41,189 nucleotides of DNA from Fidelibacterota bacterium (GTDB lineage: Bacteria; Pseudomonadota; Alphaproteobacteria; Rhodospirillales; Rhodospirillaceae), in contig CANJMF010000006.1 in assembly GCA_947475895.1 (NCBI GenBank), positions 81,184 to 122,372 of the forward strand, in the 5' to 3' direction. Each line of letters begins with the position of its first letter. Position 1 is the stretch's first letter. The notes below the pieces were generated by a model that was not told the DNA's origin, made no database searches, and worked only from the letters and a program-made list of their open reading frames with translations. The translations under genes and the position numbers were made by a program. Of the stretch, positions 23,962 to 32,743 are shown piece by piece.

Positions 23962-24585
23962 ATGAACAAACCCTTTTCAGACGGCACGGCGCCCCCAGCC
24001 GCAGTACGGAATACGCCAGCGATTTGTGACGTGTTGCAGCGCGTGCTGCTGCCCCGCCTCAAAACGGGCGCGCTGGTACTCGGCATTGCGGAAGGTTCGG
24101 CCTATCACGCTTTCCAGTTCGCGCAGACGTTTCCGAACCTCTTCTGGCAGCCAAGCGACGGCGATGCGCAAGCTTGCCGCCGCATTGGCGAAGTCGTTAT
24201 TGCCGCGCAGCTTCCTAACTTAAAGCCGCCTGTACACCTCGACGTATGCAGCGCACCGTGGCCCGTCCAACAGGCTGACGCGATCACGTGTATCAACATG
24301 ATCCACATTTCGCCGTGGGAGGCGACGCTCGCCCTTTTTAATGGTGCCGCAAAATTATTGGCCGCAGGGCAGCCTTTGTTGACCTACGGTCCATATGCGA
24401 TCGCCGGGGATTTTCTTTCGCAAAGCAATGTGGATTTCGACCAGTCGCTGCGCGCGCGAAATCCGGCATGGGGCATTCGCGATGTGATCGATGTCCGGAG
24501 CGCGGCGGATAATGCGGGCTTCGCGTTAGAGGAAACGATTCATATGCCAGCCAACAATCTCATGTTGGCATTTCGGCGCGCCTAA
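23962..24585 (+). CDS. DUF938 methyltransferase-like protein with altered SAM motif
   Basis: A 207-residue member of DUF938. Family segments are FWQPSDGD near 60, CINMIHISPWEATLALFNGAA near 110, LLTYGPYAIAGDFLSQSN, FDQSLRARNPAWGIRDV and the C-terminal MPANNLMLAFRR. In relatives the SAM-binding motif I is of the type LEIASGTGQH; here it is LGIAEGSAYH, so the acidic residue and a glycine are changed. It may bind SAM poorly or have lost activity. Family function is unknown. AAGGCGGC precedes the ATG. Confidence 0.88.
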   Translation: MNKPFSDGTAPPAAVRNTPAICDVLQRVLLPRLKTGALVLGIAEGSAYHAFQFAQTFPNLFWQPSDGDAQACRRIGEVVIAAQLPNLKPPVHLDVCSAPWPVQQADAITCINMIHISPWEATLALFNGAAKLLAAGQPLLTYGPYAIAGDFLSQSNVDFDQSLRARNPAWGIRDVIDVRSAADNAGFALEETIHMPANNLMLAFRRA

Positions 24586-25133
24586 TCGCCGTAGCGGATT
24601 TCAAGCACTTCAATCGACTCATCTCCGCTCGGCGTGCGGAGCGTTACGGTATCGCCCTCGTGTGCCTTGAGCAGCGCACGCGCGATTGGCGAAACCCAAC
24701 TGACGCGCCCTTCACCGAGGCGCGCTTCATCGATACCCACGATCGTTACTGTCTTTTCCGCGGCGTGCGGATCGGAGTATGTAACTGTCGCCCCGAAGAA
24801 CACCTGTTCGCGATTCTTCTGTTTCGCCGGATCAACGACTTCCGCGCTTTCGTGGCGTTTAGTTAAATATCGAATGCGGCGATCAATCTCACGCAGCTTG
24901 CGCTTACCGTAAATGTAATCCCCATTTTCGGAGCGATCGCCGTTTCCGGCAGCCCATGACACGACCTCGACCACCTTGGGCCGATCGACGCGCGTGAGTT
25001 GGCGTAATTCGTCTGAAATCTGCTGAAACCCCTGCGGGGTCACGTAGTTTTTTGTACCGCTGGGCAGATTCGGAAGGTCGTCTTCCGGACCATCATCATC
25101 GCCTTCGGGTTCTTTGGTGAATGCCTTACTCAT
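24582..25133 (-). CDS. greB: Transcription elongation factor GreB
   Basis: A 183-residue Gre factor that stimulates RNA polymerase to cleave backtracked transcripts. It has an acidic N-terminal extension (about 1-30), a coiled-coil domain (VTPQGFQQISDELRQL ... AAGNGDRSENGDYIYGKRKLREIDRRI), in which the D-x-S-E-N-x-D-Y tip carries the catalytic acids, and a C-terminal FKBP-like domain ending in GDESIEVLEIRYG. The YGKRKLREID segment and basic patch favour GreB over GreA. The ATG at 25133 is preferred over a TTG two codons upstream. It overlaps the end of the DUF938 gene by 4 bases, convergently. Confidence 0.94.
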   Translation of the reverse strand: MSKAFTKEPEGDDDGPEDDLPNLPSGTKNYVTPQGFQQISDELRQLTRVDRPKVVEVVSWAAGNGDRSENGDYIYGKRKLREIDRRIRYLTKRHESAEVVDPAKQKNREQVFFGATVTYSDPHAAEKTVTIVGIDEARLGEGRVSWVSPIARALLKAHEGDTVTLRTPSGDESIEVLEIRYGD

Positions 25134-25175
25134 CTTCAATAACGGTGTAGCAAAACATTGCCGGTCTGTCTAAAA

Positions 25176-25637
25176 ATGCGCTCCATGAGAACCATATTGA
25201 AAGCGGGCCTCGGGCTTGCCCTGAGTGTTAGCGTGACTTTCTTGGCATACGCCGAGGAAGGCGTGCCGGCCACGACGCGTTCGACAGCCACCGGCGTCTT
25301 TACGCAAAAACAAGCCGAGCGCGGTGCCGAGGTTTACCGGCAAAGTTGCAGCGACGGCTGTCACCTCTCCAGCCTCCTTGGAGAGGGCAAAGCGAAGCCT
25401 TTAGTGGGTGACACATTTCGAGAGCATTGGCATGGCAAGACACTTGCGGAGCTCTATGGGCACGTTTCAGTGAAGATGCCGCAAGACCTTCCCGGGACAC
25501 TCAGCGACGAGGAATACCTGTCTGCTGTGGTCTATCTTTTATCCAAGAACGGCTCTCCTTCCGGAGAGACCCCCCTACCGGGCGATTCCGAGACGTTGGC
25601 GACAATCGAAATTGCCGCAGCGCCTGCCGGGGAATAA
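25176..25637 (+). CDS. c-type cytochrome with unusual CX3CH haem motif
   Basis: A 153-residue exported protein with a signal peptide (ILKAGLGLALSVSVTFLAYA). The body looks like a class I cytochrome c: a helix (FTQKQAERGAEVYRQS), the haem site CSDGCH at 25347-25364, a W/L segment, VKMPQDLPGTLS holding the likely axial Met, and the EEYLSAVVYLLSKNG helix. The haem motif has three residues between the cysteines instead of two, and the codons (TGC AGC GAC GGC TGT CAC) leave no doubt about the reading. It would carry electrons in the periplasm, partner unknown. ATG codons at 25176 and 25185 are both possible; neither has a good ribosome-binding site. It is divergent from greB. Confidence 0.8.
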   Translation: MRSMRTILKAGLGLALSVSVTFLAYAEEGVPATTRSTATGVFTQKQAERGAEVYRQSCSDGCHLSSLLGEGKAKPLVGDTFREHWHGKTLAELYGHVSVKMPQDLPGTLSDEEYLSAVVYLLSKNGSPSGETPLPGDSETLATIEIAAAPAGE

Positions 25638-25778
25638 ATCATTTGCTGCCGGATCTTGAAGCTAAGCCACTGTAATATAACTTATTTTCTGCCTATATAA
25701 ACCCTCAAGAGCGCTTGTCCTGGCTTTCAACTTTGAAGCAGGAAGCAAAATAATGCGCCATGGACTATATATCCGCGC

Positions 25779-27815
25779 ATGAACGCCATCACGACCCCGC
25801 TTAAACCACTCTTTTCCTACCGGAAATTCTGGGCGCACCGTTTTGGCCCAGCGCCGTTCCTGCCCATGTCGCGTGCGGAAATGGACACACTGGGCTGGGA
25901 TTCTTGCGACGTCATTCTGGTAACCGGCGATGCTTACGTCGATCACCCGAGCTTCGGCATGGCAATCATCGGACGCTTGCTGGAAGCACAAGGCTTCCGC
26001 GTTGGAATTATTGCGCAGCCGGATTGGCAAAATCCCGATGCCTTCGCGGCCTTAGGTAAACCGAACCTCTACTTCGGCGTCACCGGCGGTAATATGGATT
26101 CGATGGTCAACCGCTATACGTCCGACCGTCGCCTCAGACATAACGACAGCTACACGCCCGGCGGTGAAGGCGGAAAGCGTCCTGACCGCTCTGTCATTGT
26201 GTACGCTCAGCGCTGCCGCGAGGCATTCAAAGATGCGCCGATTGTTTTGGGCGGCATCGAAAGCTCATTGCGGCGCATCGCGCATTACGACTATTGGTCC
26301 GACAAAGTGCGCCGTTCAGTTCTCGTCGACGCGAAAGCCGACATTCTGCTTTACGGCAACGCCGAACGCGCTATCGTGGAAGTTACGCACCGCATGGCGA
26401 AGGGCGAAAAAGCCTCAGAACTCGATGACGTACGCGGCGTCGCTTTGCTAAAACCAACCGCGCCGGAGAACTGGGCTGAAGTTCCGGCCGACGACATCGA
26501 ATCCAGTGACGAAGGGGCCCGTGCCAGCGGCCCTATGAGCGTCGTGCGCCTTCCCTCGTTCGAGCAGGTTGAAGCCGACAAGGAAACATACGCACGCGCG
26601 TCGCGCGTCCTTCACCGCGAAAGCAATCCCGGCAACGCGCGTCCGCTTATTCAAAAACACGGCGACCGTGAATTATGGGTGACGCCGCCGCCAATTCCGC
26701 TGACGACACCGGAAATGGATGGCGTCTATGAGCTGCCCTACGCGCGCGCGCCGCATCCGTCCTATGGGGATGCGAAAATTCCCGCCTGGGACATGATCCG
26801 CTTCTCTGTCACGATCATGCGCGGCTGTTTCGGCGGCTGTTCCTTCTGTTCTATTACTGAACACGAAGGTCGCATTATCCAGAACCGCTCGGAAGAATCG
26901 GTCCTGCGCGAAATCGGCGAAGTGCGCGACAAGACCGAAGGCTTCACCGGCGTCATCTCAGACATCGGCGGCCCCACCGCCAACATGTATCGCATCGCCT
27001 GCAAAGACAAAGAAACCGAAGCGCTCTGCCGTAAACCTTCGTGCGTCTATCCCGGCATTTGCCCAAATCTGAACACGAGCCACGAATCGCTTATCCAGCT
27101 TTATCGCAAGGCGCGCGAATTACCGGGCATCAAGAAAATCATGGTCGCCTCCGGCGTACGTTACGACCTCGCCGTGAAAAGCCCGGAGTACATCAAAGAG
27201 CTCGTGACGCACCACGTCGGCGGTTATTTGAAAATAGCGCCGGAGCACACCGAGGCTGGCCCGCTTTCGAAAATGATGAAGCCGGGTATTGGCGCCTACG
27301 ACCGCTTCAAACAACTTTTCGATCTGGCCGCGAAGCAAGCCGGCAAGGAATACTTTCTGATTCCGTATTTCATCGCCGCTCATCCGGGCACGTCGGACGA
27401 AGACATGATGAACTTGGCGCTATGGCTGAAGAAAAATAAATACCGCGCCGATCAAGTTCAGACGTTCCTGCCCTCACCTATGGCGCTTGCGACGGCCATG
27501 TATCACTCAGGAAAGAACCCTCTGCGCCCGATCCGACGCGGCGCATCGGAAGCGGTCAATGCCATTACGGGCCTCAAGCAACGCCGCCTGCATAAAGCTT
27601 TCTTGCGCTATCACGACGCGGAAAATTGGCCGGTTTTGCGGGAAGCACTGAAAGCCATGGGTCGCGCGGATTTGATAGGCCCTGGTAAGCACCAACTCGT
27701 TCCCACGTGGCAGCCGAAAGGTACCGGAGACAATGGTGGCGAGGGCAACCGTTTGGGCCGCAAGCACAAGACGCAGCGGTTCTTGACCAAAGGCGTACCG
27801 GCGCCACGCCGATAA
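25779..27815 (+). CDS. YgiQ-family radical SAM protein
   Basis: A 678-residue protein of the YgiQ family (UPF0313). A cobalamin-binding-like N-terminal region (about 40-330: [37 protein letters not shown]) precedes a radical SAM domain whose CX3CX2C cluster motif reads CFGGCSFC near residue 349. Typical downstream family segments are [31 protein letters not shown] and APEHTE. The basic C-terminal tail is probably disordered. Function of the family is not established; it belongs to the B12-binding-like radical SAM group. It stands alone, with about 140 bases upstream. Confidence 0.93.
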   Translation: MNAITTPLKPLFSYRKFWAHRFGPAPFLPMSRAEMDTLGWDSCDVILVTGDAYVDHPSFGMAIIGRLLEAQGFRVGIIAQPDWQNPDAFAALGKPNLYFGVTGGNMDSMVNRYTSDRRLRHNDSYTPGGEGGKRPDRSVIVYAQRCREAFKDAPIVLGGIESSLRRIAHYDYWSDKVRRSVLVDAKADILLYGNAERAIVEVTHRMAKGEKASELDDVRGVALLKPTAPENWAEVPADDIESSDEGARASGPMSVVRLPSFEQVEADKETYARASRVLHRESNPGNARPLIQKHGDRELWVTPPPIPLTTPEMDGVYELPYARAPHPSYGDAKIPAWDMIRFSVTIMRGCFGGCSFCSITEHEGRIIQNRSEESVLREIGEVRDKTEGFTGVISDIGGPTANMYRIACKDKETEALCRKPSCVYPGICPNLNTSHESLIQLYRKARELPGIKKIMVASGVRYDLAVKSPEYIKELVTHHVGGYLKIAPEHTEAGPLSKMMKPGIGAYDRFKQLFDLAAKQAGKEYFLIPYFIAAHPGTSDEDMMNLALWLKKNKYRADQVQTFLPSPMALATAMYHSGKNPLRPIRRGASEAVNAITGLKQRRLHKAFLRYHDAENWPVLREALKAMGRADLIGPGKHQLVPTWQPKGTGDNGGEGNRLGRKHKTQRFLTKGVPAPRR

Positions 27816-27824
27816 ATCCGGCGG

Positions 27825-28016
27825 CTATTCCGTCTCTTTCTTTTTCGCCAACTTAAGTTGATCGAGCCGTCGCTGGTCTTGCGCGATTTTAACCGAAGCT
27901 TCTTTTTTTGCTGCTTTTGTCAGTCCGAATTTGACGCGGTTATCCGCCGCTTCCGCCGCGCGCGAGGCACGAGCCTGAGCTTTACGCTTCTGGCGCAAAT
28001 TTATGATTTCGGCCAT
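27825..28016 (-). CDS. DUF4169 family small protein
   Basis: A 63-residue, very basic, helical protein beginning MAEIINLRQKRKA and continuing with RVKFGLTKA, the two conserved stretches of DUF4169. The Lys/Glu/Ala/Gln composition suggests one long helix, perhaps nucleic-acid bound. Function unknown. It is convergent with the YgiQ gene and divergent from the DUF952 gene. Confidence 0.88.
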   Translation of the reverse strand: MAEIINLRQKRKAQARASRAAEAADNRVKFGLTKAAKKEASVKIAQDQRRLDQLKLAKKKETE

Positions 28017-28048
28017 GCTAAGGATGTTCTGCGCATTTTCATTCAGAG

Positions 28049-28411
28049 ATGAATGTAACGGTGATCTACAAAATTCTCAAACGTTCGGAATGGCTGGCCG
28101 CACAAGCCTCCGGCCAATTCGTGGGCTCAGAGGTGGATAACCGCGACGGTTACATCCACTTCTCAACTGCCGAACAAGCGCAAGAAACGGCACACAAACA
28201 TTTCAAGGGCCAAAGCGATTTAGTCGTATTGGCAGTCGATGATGGCAAGATCGATTCCCATTTAAAATGGGAACCTTCACGCGGCGGCGCCTTGTTTCCG
28301 CACTTATACGAACCGCTAAAAATCGGATACGTCACGGCAGTCTTTGAAGCACCATTGGACAGCCAAGGCGTCCCAATGCTCGCCTTTTTGGAACCGGAAA
28401 AAGGAGAATAG
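28049..28411 (+). CDS. DUF952 family protein
   Basis: A 120-residue cytoplasmic protein of DUF952. It shows IYKILKRSEWLAA, DNRDGYIHFSTAEQAQETAHKHF and LKWEPSRGGALFPHLYEPL, the conserved core, which resembles an ADP-ribosyltransferase-like fold in distant comparisons. Biochemical role unknown. It overlaps functionally with the next gene: the ribosome-binding site of that gene (GGAGAATAGCT) lies within the last codons of this one, so the two are translationally coupled. Confidence 0.9.
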   Translation: MNVTVIYKILKRSEWLAAQASGQFVGSEVDNRDGYIHFSTAEQAQETAHKHFKGQSDLVVLAVDDGKIDSHLKWEPSRGGALFPHLYEPLKIGYVTAVFEAPLDSQGVPMLAFLEPEKGE

Positions 28412-28413
28412 CT

Positions 28414-28878
28414 ATGCATGCATTTATTCTAGCCGCCGGGCTATTTGCCTCCTCGACAGCATTCGCGGCTGACGCCGGAAATGCCCGTGACTCCCTTTTG
28501 CAAGCCGAAAGGAGTTATAGCGCGCGATCTGCCGTTGTCGGGTTTGTCGATGCAACGGCAGAGGTGCTTGCTGAATCCGCGATTACGATCACGGATAAGT
28601 CGCCGCCAATCGTCGGCAAGACCAAGATGCTCGCCGTTACGCGCGACGGATGGCCGACGGCCGAAGCGCGCCCCGTCATGACGTGGGAACCGCAAGACGC
28701 GACCGTATCAGCCGACGGCACCATGGGATTTACCTACGGCATCTATACACTGCACGTTGAAGACAAAGACGGCATGCTGAAACAAAGTCAGGGTACGTTT
28801 ACGACTGTATGGGCACGCAAACCGAACGGGCCGTGGCGCGTTCTCATGGATACGGGACACAACGGACTGGTGCCGTAA
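28414..28878 (+). CDS. Secreted NTF2-like/DUF4440-type protein
   Basis: A 154-residue protein with a signal peptide (FILAAGLFASSTAFA). The mature part follows the SnoaL/DUF4440 NTF2-like plan: an N-terminal helix (DSLLQAERSYSARSAVVGFVDATA), a central beta region with MLAVTRDGWPTA, and beta strands around MGFTYGIYTLHVED and TFTTVWARKPNGPWRVLMDTG. The last Trp-x-Val-x-x-D-x-G pattern is typical of these proteins. No catalytic function can be assigned. It is coupled to the DUF952 gene upstream. Confidence 0.85.
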   Translation: MHAFILAAGLFASSTAFAADAGNARDSLLQAERSYSARSAVVGFVDATAEVLAESAITITDKSPPIVGKTKMLAVTRDGWPTAEARPVMTWEPQDATVSADGTMGFTYGIYTLHVEDKDGMLKQSQGTFTTVWARKPNGPWRVLMDTGHNGLVP

Positions 28879-28961
28879 AAAATCCGCCCCGATAAAGCGC
28901 CCGCCTTTACTCCGAAACCCGCTGAGCACACACTGACAAAAATAACGTCTTAGGGATTGTC

Positions 28962-30617
28962 ATGACCCGCATACCCATGTTGGCCGTTGCTCTTTCACTC
29001 GCTTTCACCGCTTGCGCCCTGGCACAAACAGCTGAGATCAATGCAAGCAACATAGCCAAAACGATACAGACCATTTCTAGCGACGCTTATGAAGGCCGCG
29101 GACCTGCGACGCGCGCGGAAAAGAAAACCACTGAATACATTGCTGCCCAATTCGCAGCCGCAGGCCTTCAGCCCGCGGGGCCTAACGGGTCATGGCTTCA
29201 GCCGGTGCCGCTCGCGCGCTTTGAGATAAATGGACCGGTTAAGATGAGTTTCACGCTCGCCGGCACTGCTAAGAATCTTACGCAAGGCGAAGAAGCCGTC
29301 GTTCAAACATTAATGCCTGTGAATCGTGTCGCGATTGCGAATGCTCCGCTGGTCTTTGTCGGCTACGGCGTTAAAGCAAACGAATGCGGTTGGGACGATT
29401 TCAAAGGCGTCGATTTGAAGGGAAAGATTGCGGTCGTGCTGGTTAATGATCCCGACTTCGAATCTCCGCTGGCCTTGAAAAGCGATGGATGCTTCGGGGG
29501 CCTTGCCATGACCTATTACGGTCGCTGGACTTACAAATACGAAGAGGCCGCACGTCAGGGCGCGCTCGGCATGTTGATCGTGCACGAAACCGCCCCCGCC
29601 GCTTACGGCTGGGCGACGGTGAGGAATTCGAACTCTAATGCGCAATTCGATATTGTGCGTGAGGACGCCGGCAAAGCGCACCCTCTCGTTCAAGGCTGGA
29701 TTCAACGCGACATGGCGATCGCTTTGTTTAAAGCGGCCGGCCTTGAATTTGAGGCGCAAAAACGCGCCGCGCAAAGCCGGGATTTCCAGCCCGTTGTTTT
29801 GAAAAATACGACCTTCTCTGCGGACTACGCTGTGCAGGCGAGTCAGATTGTCAGCGCCAATGTCGCCGGCCGCGTTGTTGGCCAGTTACGGCCAAATGAA
29901 ACGGTCATCTACAGCGCCCACTGGGATCATCTCGGTATTGGCGCACCCGACGCCAAGGGCGACCGCATTTTTAACGGCGCGCTCGATAACGCAACCGGCG
30001 TCGCTGCACTTATCGAGATGGCGCGCGTTTATGCCAAGGCGCCGCCGCCCGGACGTTCAGTGCTATTCCTCGCTGTAACGGCCGAAGAAAAAGGTCTTTT
30101 AGGTTCCGCGTACTATGCGGCTCATCCATTGTTTCCGTTGGCCACTACGGTCGCGGATATCAACATGGATGGCTTCAAGGCCGATGGGCGCTCGCATGAC
30201 CTCTCAACTTCGGGAAGCGGAAAAACTAATCTTGAAGACAACGTGAAAGCCCTTCTCACGGGGAGCGGCCGCTATTTCACGGTCGATCCCGAGCCCGAAA
30301 AAGGTCACTTCTACCGCTCCGATCACTTCTCATTCGCGCGCGTCGGTGTTCCTGCCATTTCGGTTGAATCCGGAACCGATCTTTTGAAGGGCGGCACGGA
30401 AGCCGGAATCGTCTGGCGCGAGGAATATGTAAAAAACCGCTACCATCAGCCGGCCGATGAGTGGGATGCCAAGTGGGATCTCAGCGGCGTCGTCGAAGAT
30501 GTGGGCCTGCTCTATACGCTCGGATGGCGGCTTGCCAATTCCAAAGCGTGGCCGGCATGGAATCCTGACACCGAATTCAAAACGCTACGCGATCAAAGCG
30601 TGAATGAGCGCAGGTAA
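28962..30617 (+). CDS. Secreted M28-family zinc aminopeptidase with PA domain
   Basis: A 551-residue exported peptidase. A signal peptide (LAVALSLAFTACALA) is followed by an N-terminal segment, a PA-type insert domain (about 110-260, with LVFVGYGVKANECGWDDFKGVDLKGKIAVVLVND) and a two-zinc M28 catalytic domain. Ligand motifs are SAHWDHLG near 320, ALDNATGVAAL near 342, TAEEKGLLGS near 375 (the general base Glu and a ligand), INMDG and a late RSDHFSF. The Cys in the signal region (FTACALA) could also be read as a lipobox but is poorly placed. It would cleave N-terminal residues from external peptides. The next gene begins 2 bases after its stop. Confidence 0.93.
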   Translation: MTRIPMLAVALSLAFTACALAQTAEINASNIAKTIQTISSDAYEGRGPATRAEKKTTEYIAAQFAAAGLQPAGPNGSWLQPVPLARFEINGPVKMSFTLAGTAKNLTQGEEAVVQTLMPVNRVAIANAPLVFVGYGVKANECGWDDFKGVDLKGKIAVVLVNDPDFESPLALKSDGCFGGLAMTYYGRWTYKYEEAARQGALGMLIVHETAPAAYGWATVRNSNSNAQFDIVREDAGKAHPLVQGWIQRDMAIALFKAAGLEFEAQKRAAQSRDFQPVVLKNTTFSADYAVQASQIVSANVAGRVVGQLRPNETVIYSAHWDHLGIGAPDAKGDRIFNGALDNATGVAALIEMARVYAKAPPPGRSVLFLAVTAEEKGLLGSAYYAAHPLFPLATTVADINMDGFKADGRSHDLSTSGSGKTNLEDNVKALLTGSGRYFTVDPEPEKGHFYRSDHFSFARVGVPAISVESGTDLLKGGTEAGIVWREEYVKNRYHQPADEWDAKWDLSGVVEDVGLLYTLGWRLANSKAWPAWNPDTEFKTLRDQSVNERR

Positions 30618-30619
30618 TT

Positions 30620-31270
30620 GTGAGCACACCGGATGACTTCAGCCTGCGCGAAGGGCCTGCGTCTTATCAGCACGCTCTCTCGGGGCTGACGCCCTATAAC
30701 AAATACTTGCTACCGACCGTGAAGCGACTCTTAGGTCCGCCGGCAGGACGCACATTGTTTGAGATTGGCTTTGGCAATGGCGCCGTCGCCGATCACCTCG
30801 CGAGTCAAGGATTTCAAGTGTCCGGGATTGAAGCCTCGCACCAAGGACTCGCGCGCGCCCACGCGTCGTTTCCGCATCTGACCAATTTGGTGCAAGGCTC
30901 GCTTTATGAACCGCTGACAGAGCGCTTTGGGACGTTTTCCGCCGTTGTCAGCCTAGAGGTAATCGAGCACCTCTATTTTCCGCGGCGTCTCGCCGAGGCG
31001 GCGTTCGCTTTGCTCGAGCCGGGCGGAACGCTCGTCCTGTCGACGATCTATCATGGATATCTTAAGAACATCGCCCTCGCCGCGTTTGGACAATTTGATC
31101 GCCATTACGACCCCCTCTGGGATCATGGGCACATCAAATTCTTCACGCGCCGCATGCTGACGAAATTGCTGGTGGAGGCGGGATTTGAAAATGTCGTAAT
31201 CCGCCGGCCGGATATTATTCCGCAGTTTTCGCGCTCAATGGTCGCCGCGGCGCGGCGTCCATTGCGCTAA
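30620..31270 (+). CDS. Class I SAM-dependent methyltransferase (UbiG/Methyltransf_11-like)
   Basis: A 216-residue methyltransferase. Motif I is LFEIGFGNGAVADHL near 48. The acidic residue after strand 2 is in VSGIEASHQGL, the post-II segment is VVSLEVIEHLYFPRRLAEAAF and motif III is EPGGTLVLSTIYHGYLKN. The substrate is unknown; similar proteins methylate quinone precursors, sugars or lipids. The GTG start at 30620 lies 2 bases after the M28 peptidase stop, so translation is coupled. HIKFFTRRMLTKLLVEAGFENV near the end is typical of the Methyltransf_11/23 group. Confidence 0.88.
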   Translation: MSTPDDFSLREGPASYQHALSGLTPYNKYLLPTVKRLLGPPAGRTLFEIGFGNGAVADHLASQGFQVSGIEASHQGLARAHASFPHLTNLVQGSLYEPLTERFGTFSAVVSLEVIEHLYFPRRLAEAAFALLEPGGTLVLSTIYHGYLKNIALAAFGQFDRHYDPLWDHGHIKFFTRRMLTKLLVEAGFENVVIRRPDIIPQFSRSMVAAARRPLR

Positions 31271-31283
31271 AGACGTCCTATTT

Positions 31284-31577
31284 TTAACGCGCAGAGCCGT
31301 CCGCGTCGGACACGCTCAGTTCGCTTTCGCTGACAACCCGTTCTTGGCCTGTCGTCGTGTTCTTGATGCGATACTGAAAGATATGCGCTTCCGTCGGCAG
31401 AAGGCGCGTAACTTCGAAGTCGTCTCCATTCAGAGACTTCTCGCTCTCTTTAGTCTTTCGACCAAAAGAACTGGGAAGCACGCGAACCTTTTGGCCGACG
31501 GCAAACTGATGTTGCACGATACGGCGGCCCGGCGGGATTCGGTCGAAACGGACATGCGCTTTGTTAGGAACAGACAT
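31284..31577 (-). CDS. Small basic protein of unknown function in the infA operon
   Basis: A 97-residue protein with a central VGQKVRVLPSSFGRK segment that resembles a small beta-barrel/KOW-type start, followed by FEVTRLLPTEAHIFQYRIKNTTTGQERVVSESEL. The latter pattern (ligand-like YRIK and ERVV) is familiar from conserved short alphaproteobacterial proteins of unknown role. No membrane segment. CGAGGAGCCCGAT is a strong ribosome-binding site. It begins 15 bases after the infA stop on the same strand, so it is most likely in one operon with it. Confidence 0.78.
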   Translation of the reverse strand: MSVPNKAHVRFDRIPPGRRIVQHQFAVGQKVRVLPSSFGRKTKESEKSLNGDDFEVTRLLPTEAHIFQYRIKNTTTGQERVVSESELSVSDADGSAR

Positions 31578-31592
31578 ATCGGGCTCCTCGCT

Positions 31593-31871
31593 TTAACGAC
31601 GCCGGGGAATCCGGCGTTGCGGGCTCGCACTGCGAAATCCTTCGGCAGCGGTATCCTTATGTCGAAATATCAAACGTCCCTTATTCAGGTCGTAAGGCGA
31701 TACTTCGACGGACACACGGTCGCCGACTAAAGTTCGGATGCGGTTCTTCTTCATGCGCCCAGCCGTATAGGCGATGATTTCGTGATCATTGACGAGGCGA
31801 ACGCGGAAGCGTCCTTCAGGAAGCGCTTCGGTGATGATGCCTTCGAATTCGAGCAGTTCTTCTTTGGCCAC
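31593..31871 (-). CDS. infA: Translation initiation factor IF-1, long form
   Basis: A 92-residue OB-fold protein beginning [22 protein letters not shown], with [37 protein letters not shown], the IF-1 core. IF-1 binds the 30S A site and assists initiation with IF-2 and IF-3. The E. coli protein is 72 residues; this one adds a basic tail ending in QRRIPRRR. Alphaproteobacteria often carry a second IF-1 like this beside a cold-shock gene, so another infA probably exists elsewhere. It starts with GTG, supported by TTGGAGTAAAGC upstream. It is cotranscribed with the downstream 97-aa gene and possibly follows cspA. Confidence 0.95.
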   Translation of the reverse strand: MAKEELLEFEGIITEALPEGRFRVRLVNDHEIIAYTAGRMKKNRIRTLVGDRVSVEVSPYDLNKGRLIFRHKDTAAEGFRSASPQRRIPRRR

Positions 31872-31893
31872 GCTTTACTCCAATAAAATGCAG

Positions 31894-31925
31894 GGAACGC
31901 GCGGCAACAAATTGCCGCGCGTTCC
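31894..31925 (-). terminator. Perfect 14-bp hairpin between cspA and infA
   Basis: GGAACGCGCGGCAA (31894-31907) and TTGCCGCGCGTTCC (31912-31925) pair without mismatch around a 4-base loop. No T run follows directly on either strand (the minus side continues CTGCATTTTATT). It may be a weak terminator, an attenuator in the infA leader or a 3' stabilising structure for the cspA mRNA. Confidence 0.55.
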
Positions 31926-31950
31926 AGGCGTGATGCCGATAGCAAGATTA

Positions 31951-31974
31951 AGCGGGGCGTTTGGTCGCCCCACT
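31951..31974 (-). terminator. Hairpin just after the cspA stop codon
   Basis: GGGGCG (31954-31959) and CGCCCC (31966-31971) pair around a 6-base loop, extended by an AAG/CTT pair with one G-T wobble. It starts 8 bases after the cspA stop on the minus strand. The T tract is poor, so termination is probable but not certain. Confidence 0.5.
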
Positions 31975-31981
31975 TAAAACT

Positions 31982-32185
31982 TTAGAGTGCTTTAAGATTG
32001 CCGGCCGACGATTTACCGCGCTCTTGCACGATGTCGTAGCTGACCTTCTGGCCTTCATTCAGGCGCGCGATTCCTGCGCGTTCGACAGCCGAGATGTGTA
32101 CGAACACGTCTTTCGAACCATCTTCAGGCTGGATGAAACCAAAGCCCTTTTGGGCGTTGAACCATTTCACGGTCCCGTTAGCCAT
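31982..32185 (-). CDS. Cold-shock domain protein, CspA family
   Basis: A 67-residue single cold-shock domain. It begins [38 protein letters not shown], with both RNP motifs (KGFGFI and DVFVHI) intact, and ends [10 protein letters not shown]. Such proteins bind single-stranded RNA and DNA, melt RNA structure and act as RNA chaperones. The ATG at 32185 lies 8 bases after GGAG; an ATG two codons upstream is too close to it. It is the first gene of the minus-strand run cspA, infA, 97-aa gene, with hairpins separating cspA from infA. Confidence 0.95.
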   Translation of the reverse strand: MANGTVKWFNAQKGFGFIQPEDGSKDVFVHISAVERAGIARLNEGQKVSYDIVQERGKSSAGNLKAL

Positions 32186-32203
32186 TCTCATTCTCCAAGT
32201 CAT

Positions 32204-32743
32204 GCGTGGCCGAGGCGCACATGCGCTACGGCGTTAACTTCGCGACGGGGGACCGAGCTTAGCTTCTCGAGTAGAGAGTGCGAAACGGGGGCAACCCATA
32301 GTGAGTCGACGGGCCCTATTTAAGCCGTATCCGCCAATATGGCAATAAAATCGGTTTAGATGCACGTGAACAAGCACCGCACCTGTGCGCAATTTAAGAT
32401 ATAAAATCCATTATAATCAAATAGTTATATGGATCTTGAGATTCGCGCCGGAATTCATTCTGAAGCAAGTCCCGCCCACGTAACCGCATGCTTTCCCGCT
32501 TTGTCGCAATCACTCGCTAGGCAGGCGCCACCCTTTATTCATTGCGTTGCAGCAAAACACAGCCCATATTAGGCGTTCCACGCACACCACCCGCCCTCCT
32601 CTTCTGCCGGACCCCTTGAAAGCGGGTCCGTGTCTTTTGAGTCGACAAAAAGCAAAGCTGCAACGTGCGCCGTGATGACGGCAGACACGCTCATGCGCGT
32701 TTTGATTTTCACACGCGCTCGCCGACTAAAAAACGGAGTTCAA
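32204..32743. other. 540-bp intergenic region between cspA and carD
   Basis: It lies between divergent genes and holds both leaders. The AT-rich middle (about 32340-32430) contains a TATAAT at 32412-32417 on the plus strand, without a good -35. A 7-bp hairpin at 32608-32630 is described separately. The in-frame extension of carD upstream to 32630 lacks a ribosome-binding site and has non-conserved composition. No tRNA or repeat seen. Confidence 0.4.
32608..32635 (+). terminator. Possible terminator or attenuator hairpin upstream of carD
   Basis: CGGACCC (32608-32614) pairs with GGGTCCG (32624-32630) around a 9-base loop and is followed by TGTCTTTT. It lies 113 bases before the carD start. 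It could end a short plus-strand transcript from the 32340-32600 gap or attenuate carD. Confidence 0.35.
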
